Shown here in pieces: positions 7,063-9,637 of a stretch of DNA of 9,637 bases. The notes under the pieces are model-generated. The model saw nothing but the letters and a program-made list of their open reading frames with translations, was not told the origin of the DNA and did no database searches. Made by a program: the position numbers and the translations under genes. Where the stretch lies: NCBI GenBank assembly GCA_024958995.1, contig JANXGZ010000047.1:1-9637 (forward strand), given 5' to 3'. This DNA comes from Methylococcales bacterium. Lineage in GTDB: Bacteria > Pseudomonadota > Gammaproteobacteria > Methylococcales > UBA1147. Position 1 is the stretch's first letter, and each line of letters opens with the position of its first letter.

Positions 7063-8082
7063 TCAAAGAGCCTTGCTGCCCGCCAGGCAGGCCAAGACGT
7101 CCAGGGGCTCCTCGTGGGTACAGCATTCCAGTATTTTGATTCGCTGTTTCGTCCCCAACCGTTTCAATCGGGTTCGCCTTTCCTCGAATTTTTCACGGTA
7201 TTGGCGATGGTAACGGCTATCGGACAAGTCCACGGTCATTCTTTCTGCGCCATTACTAAACCTGTAAAAGCCGCCCCTCGGCAGACTGTATTCCAGCTGG
7301 TCGTAAATCAGGATCGGGACCACATCACAATGCCGGGCCAGGCGGACCAGCAGCAATTCAGTTTCCGCTGTGAGGCCCCTGAAGTCGCTCAGAATGAAAA
7401 TCAGGTTCCCCGGATGACCGTGGCGTGACAGTCGTTCAAGCGCCCGACCGAATGTCTCTTCAACACTTCCAGTAGCGTCACCACCCCTTGCCGGCACCCC
7501 TTCGCCAGAGCCCTGTTCCAGCCTCAACCGTGAAGACAGGTCGGCCAGGTGTTTCAGTAAATGAAGGAGGCCCTGTTTTCCACGCCGCGGCTTGAATTCC
7601 AGTGTCTCATGGTCCGTAAAGACCTGGCCACCGACCCGGTCAGCGTGGTGGTTACCGCTCCAGGCAATCAGCGCTGCCAGCTTCGCCGCCATGACCGATT
7701 TGAAGACTCCGCGGGTCGCAAAGAACATGGTCGATCGGTAATCGACCGACAGGAAGATGGGACGTTCCCTTTCCTCCCTGTAGAGCTTGGTATGAACTTT
7801 CCCGGTTCTGGCCGTAACCCTCCAGTCAAGGCTGCGAACATCATCGCCCGGCATGTACAAGCGGACTTCGTCGAATTCCATCCCCCGGCCGCGAACCCGC
7901 GACAAGTAATTGCCGCTCATGATCGAACGTACCTTGAACTTTTTCAGTGACAGTCGGTCGGCTACATGGTTCAGGCCAACCAACTCCCGCAGGGTTGTCT
8001 CGACAGCACTGGTGTCGACCCCCATCATGGCAGGCGCTACCCCAGACCGGTTTCCCGAAGCAGCAAAATTGGTCGCTTTCAC
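7063..8082 (-). CDS. DUF58 domain-containing protein
   Basis: A 339-aa soluble protein of the DUF58 family, which usually sits next to moxR and is thought to be its partner; its exact activity is not established. The diagnostic core is at residues 64-93: RGRGMEFDEVR, then PGDDVRSLDWRVTART. It is followed by HTKLYREERERP (97-108). A vWA-like fold begins there, but the MIDAS position reads DYRSTM (114-119) rather than D-x-S-x-S, so metal binding is probably lost. A later FILSDFRG (229-236) matches the second vWA strand. No membrane segment is seen, so it is likely cytoplasmic. The start is a GTG overlapping the moxR stop (GTGA, 8082-8079), suggesting coupled translation. An ATG pair at 8028 and 8025 would give a protein 18 or 19 residues shorter and cannot be excluded; similarity to the family only becomes clear after either start. 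Confidence 0.88.
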   Translation of the reverse strand: MKATNFAASGNRSGVAPAMMGVDTSAVETTLRELVGLNHVADRLSLKKFKVRSIMSGNYLSRVRGRGMEFDEVRLYMPGDDVRSLDWRVTARTGKVHTKLYREERERPIFLSVDYRSTMFFATRGVFKSVMAAKLAALIAWSGNHHADRVGGQVFTDHETLEFKPRRGKQGLLHLLKHLADLSSRLRLEQGSGEGVPARGGDATGSVEETFGRALERLSRHGHPGNLIFILSDFRGLTAETELLLVRLARHCDVVPILIYDQLEYSLPRGGFYRFSNGAERMTVDLSDSRYHRQYREKFEERRTRLKRLGTKQRIKILECCTHEEPLDVLACLAGSKAL

Positions 8083-9083
8083 GGCACCGCGATACGCGAC
8101 ATCATTTCATCCAGAAAGGCGTCCGCGCTCATGCCCTCTGCCTCGGCCTCGTAGGATAGAACGATCCGATGACCGAGAACGTCCTTGACCATTTCCTGGA
8201 TATCCTCCGGTGAAACGTAATCCCTGCCGTCAAGCCAGGCCCTGGCCCGCGAAACCCGGTCCAGCGCAATCGTGGCCCTGGGGCTAGCTCCGTACTGAAG
8301 CCAGCGGGACAGGTCGTCGCCGTACTTGCCAGGGTTTCTTGTCGCCAGCACGATCTCCAACAAATACCTTTCAAGGCTTTCGGTCATATACAAATCGAGG
8401 ACTTCGTTTCTCGCCGAACGAATAAGCAACTGGCTCAGTGGTTCGCCTAATCGACTCTGCTCCTGCCGACCGTCACGGGCTTCCGTACGCGACAAGCGCA
8501 ATATCTCGCGTTCGTTTTCGGCCGCGGGATAATCAATCCGTACATACAACAGGAAACGGTCAAGCTGTGCTTCCGGGAGCGGGTAGGTGCCCTCCTGCTC
8601 GATTGGGTTCTGGGTTGCCATCACCATGTACAGGTCCGGCAGGGGGTATGTCGAACTACCGATGGTGATCTGTCTCTCTCCCATGGCTTCCAGCAACGCC
8701 GACTGTACCTTGGCTGGAGCACGATTGATCTCGTCCGCGAGCACCAGGTTATGAAATAGCGGCCCCCGCTGGAAGACGAACGAACCATCCTGCGGTCGAT
8801 AGATTTCAGTTCCGGTAAGGTCAGCCGGCAACAGGTCAGGCGTGAACTGGACCCGGTGAAAATCAGCTTCCACCCCCCCGCTCAGCACGTTGATGGCCCG
8901 AGTCTTGGCCAAGCCAGGAGCACCCTCTACCAGGATGTGCCCATCGGACAGAAGAGCGATCAGCATCCGGTCAACGAGAAGCTCCTGGCCGATGATGCTT
9001 TCCTGGATATAAGCCTTGAGTTTAAGAAACCCGTCGATCGGGCGAAGCTCCCTCACGGTTTCCGGTATCATTGTGGTCGTCAT
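8079..9083 (-). CDS. MoxR-family AAA+ ATPase
   Basis: First gene of the Bat operon, 334 aa, cytoplasmic. MoxR AAA+ proteins form ring-shaped ATPases acting as chaperone-like remodelers of partner proteins. Visible motifs are Walker A GAPGLAKT (54-61), Walker B LVLADEINRAP (113-123), sensor 1 ATQNP (156-160), the arginine-finger region EAQLDRF (171-177, R176) and sensor 2 GASPRA (265-270). DLTGTEIY (88-95) and EGTYPLPEAQLDRF are typical of the family. The frame is open up to an ATG at 9215, which would add 44 residues with no family similarity and would start within the predicted promoter. The ATG at 9083 is preferred: AAGGA lies two bases upstream (short spacing), and length fits the family. 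A further in-frame ATG at 9071 is also possible. Its stop overlaps the DUF58 GTG start. Confidence 0.92.
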   Translation of the reverse strand: MTTTMIPETVRELRPIDGFLKLKAYIQESIIGQELLVDRMLIALLSDGHILVEGAPGLAKTRAINVLSGGVEADFHRVQFTPDLLPADLTGTEIYRPQDGSFVFQRGPLFHNLVLADEINRAPAKVQSALLEAMGERQITIGSSTYPLPDLYMVMATQNPIEQEGTYPLPEAQLDRFLLYVRIDYPAAENEREILRLSRTEARDGRQEQSRLGEPLSQLLIRSARNEVLDLYMTESLERYLLEIVLATRNPGKYGDDLSRWLQYGASPRATIALDRVSRARAWLDGRDYVSPEDIQEMVKDVLGHRIVLSYEAEAEGMSADAFLDEMMSRIAVP

Positions 9084-9126
9084 GGTCCTTTGATCAATAG
9101 GAAATCGGCGGAATTCTACCACCGAT

Positions 9127-9153
9127 CGACAAAATTCGTAGAACTCCGACAAA
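9127..9153 (-). repeat. Short direct repeat TTTGTCG in the moxR leader
   Basis: The 7-mer TTTGTCG occurs twice on the minus strand, at 9153-9147 and 9133-9127, exactly 20 bases apart, or about two helical turns. It lies between the candidate promoter and the moxR start. It could be a paired binding site, but a 7-base repeat can arise by chance. Confidence 0.2.
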
Positions 9154-9185
9154 TCGAACCCTATATAAGTTCCGAGAGAACAGTC

Positions 9186-9215
9186 GGTATACGGATGCCG
9201 GCGGTAATCTGCCAA
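9186..9215 (-). promoter_or_regulatory. Candidate sigma70-type promoter of the moxR-bat operon
   Basis: On the minus strand, TTGGCA (9215-9210, five of six matches to the -35 consensus) is followed after 18 bases by TATACC (9191-9186, four of six matches to the -10). Transcription would begin near 9179, giving a leader of about 95 bases before the moxR ATG at 9083. Found by eye only. Confidence 0.35.
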
Positions 9216-9441
9216 GACGGCCTTTCACTCGCTTCCCAGAAACAGCTCGAAACCGATCTACATCCTTTCCCTGAATAAAGCCACCCCTGACGGGTTCGCC
9301 TTTCAGGCACAATCGGTCAATTCCCAGGCGAATGACGGGGCCCGGAAATAGAGAAGCGGCGCTAGGACCCCAACAACGGCTTAATCTAACCTTAGTGAGA
9401 ACGACTAGGAATAATAGGGCCCGCCAACGCCAAACCTTGCA

Positions 9442-9630
9442 TCAATCGGCGATGGATATAATCCCGCGGTTGGTCAGCCCTTGCAGCATTTCGACCCCGC
9501 CTCGCAGAATCTGGTCCAAGTCCTTCTGACCGATCTCTCGGCAAAGGATCAACAGACAATCTTCCCCGGATATTTCTGGATTTTCTTCCACAACCTGCAG
9601 AAAACGATAGATCATCGCATTGATCTGCAT
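9442..9630 (-). CDS. Small hypothetical protein, possibly truncated at the window edge
   Basis: An ORF of 62 codons from the ATG at 9630 to a TGA at 9444-9442. I do not recognise it. The codons look like those of the neighbouring genes (frequent CTG, CAG, ATC), and the product is acidic and predicted helical, with a regular pattern of hydrophobic residues in NAMIYRFLQVVEENPEI and GVEMLQGLTNRGIISI. No signal peptide or membrane segment is seen. The frame stays open through AAG TTC to the window edge, so the gene may begin further right; only seven bases upstream are visible and no ribosome binding site is among them. It is oriented like moxR but is 358 bases away from it and is probably a separate unit. 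Confidence 0.5.
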   Translation of the reverse strand: MQINAMIYRFLQVVEENPEISGEDCLLILCREIGQKDLDQILRGGVEMLQGLTNRGIISIAD

Positions 9631-9637
9631 GAACTTA

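Larger units (their letters stand above)
9084..9441. other. Non-coding stretch between the small ORF and moxR
   Basis: This 358-base gap holds the candidate promoter and repeat described separately. It also has a 7-base inverted repeat, TTCGCCT (9295-9301) with AGGCGAA (9326-9332), around a 24-base loop, which is too weak for a confident call. Open frames crossing the region on both strands give proteins with no recognisable motif and look like chance. I see no tRNA, no strong terminator after the small ORF and no known riboswitch. Confidence 0.5.

Noticed and set aside
9084..9215. 44-residue N-terminal extension of MoxR
   Set aside because: No MoxR similarity, a start codon inside the candidate promoter, and a better-fitting start with AAGGA nearby at 9083.
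8856..9278. Plus-strand open frame of 140 codons across the moxR start and promoter
   Set aside because: It is antisense to the moxR N-terminal coding region and shows no motif or ribosome binding site.
9295..9332. Inverted repeat TTCGCCT / AGGCGAA as a terminator or tRNA-like structure
   Set aside because: The stem is short with a long loop and no T-run, and the sequence lacks the conserved tRNA arms.
9362..9411. Imperfect hairpin CCTAGT / ACTAAGG downstream of the small ORF as its terminator
   Set aside because: Six pairs with a bulge and no T-run on the minus strand; not convincing.

Overview
This is chromosomal DNA from a proteobacterium, most likely a gammaproteobacterium. The evidence is a RhlB-type DEAD-box helicase and a NudE-type Nudix hydrolase that both closely resemble the enterobacterial proteins, plus a Bat gene cluster with a BatB-BatC fusion. 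The DNA is GC-rich, genes are tightly packed, and start sites overlap neighbouring stops. I cannot name a genus. I see no mobile element, CRISPR array, rRNA or tRNA.

Left part (1-1844, plus strand): a 5'-truncated rhlB-like RNA helicase runs in from the left edge. After an 89-base gap comes nudE, a Nudix hydrolase of ADP-containing dinucleotides. The real nudE start is at 1287, not at the upstream in-frame ATG at 1104 inside rhlB.

Middle and right (1900-9083, minus strand): six genes read leftwards and form one compact operon. In transcription order they are moxR (AAA+ ATPase), a DUF58 protein, a DUF4381 single-pass membrane protein, batA (membrane vWA protein), a batB-batC fusion (membrane vWA plus TPR), and batD (signal peptide, large extracytoplasmic part, C-terminal membrane anchor). 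Two junctions are 4-base stop/start overlaps (GTGA and ATGA), and the other gaps are 17, 60 and 38 bases. A plausible sigma70-type promoter lies about 95 bases upstream of the moxR start. A weak hairpin with a short T-run directly follows the batD stop, in the gap shared with the convergent nudE.

Together these genes encode a MoxR/Bat system. A cytoplasmic AAA+ ATPase and its DUF58 partner would work with membrane-anchored vWA and TPR proteins whose soluble domains probably face the periplasm. Related systems have been linked to stress or oxygen tolerance, envelope integrity, and metal insertion or folding of partner proteins, but the client of this one cannot be read from the sequence.

Right edge (9442-9637): a small minus-strand ORF of unknown function, possibly continuing beyond the window, is separated from moxR by a 358-base non-coding stretch.
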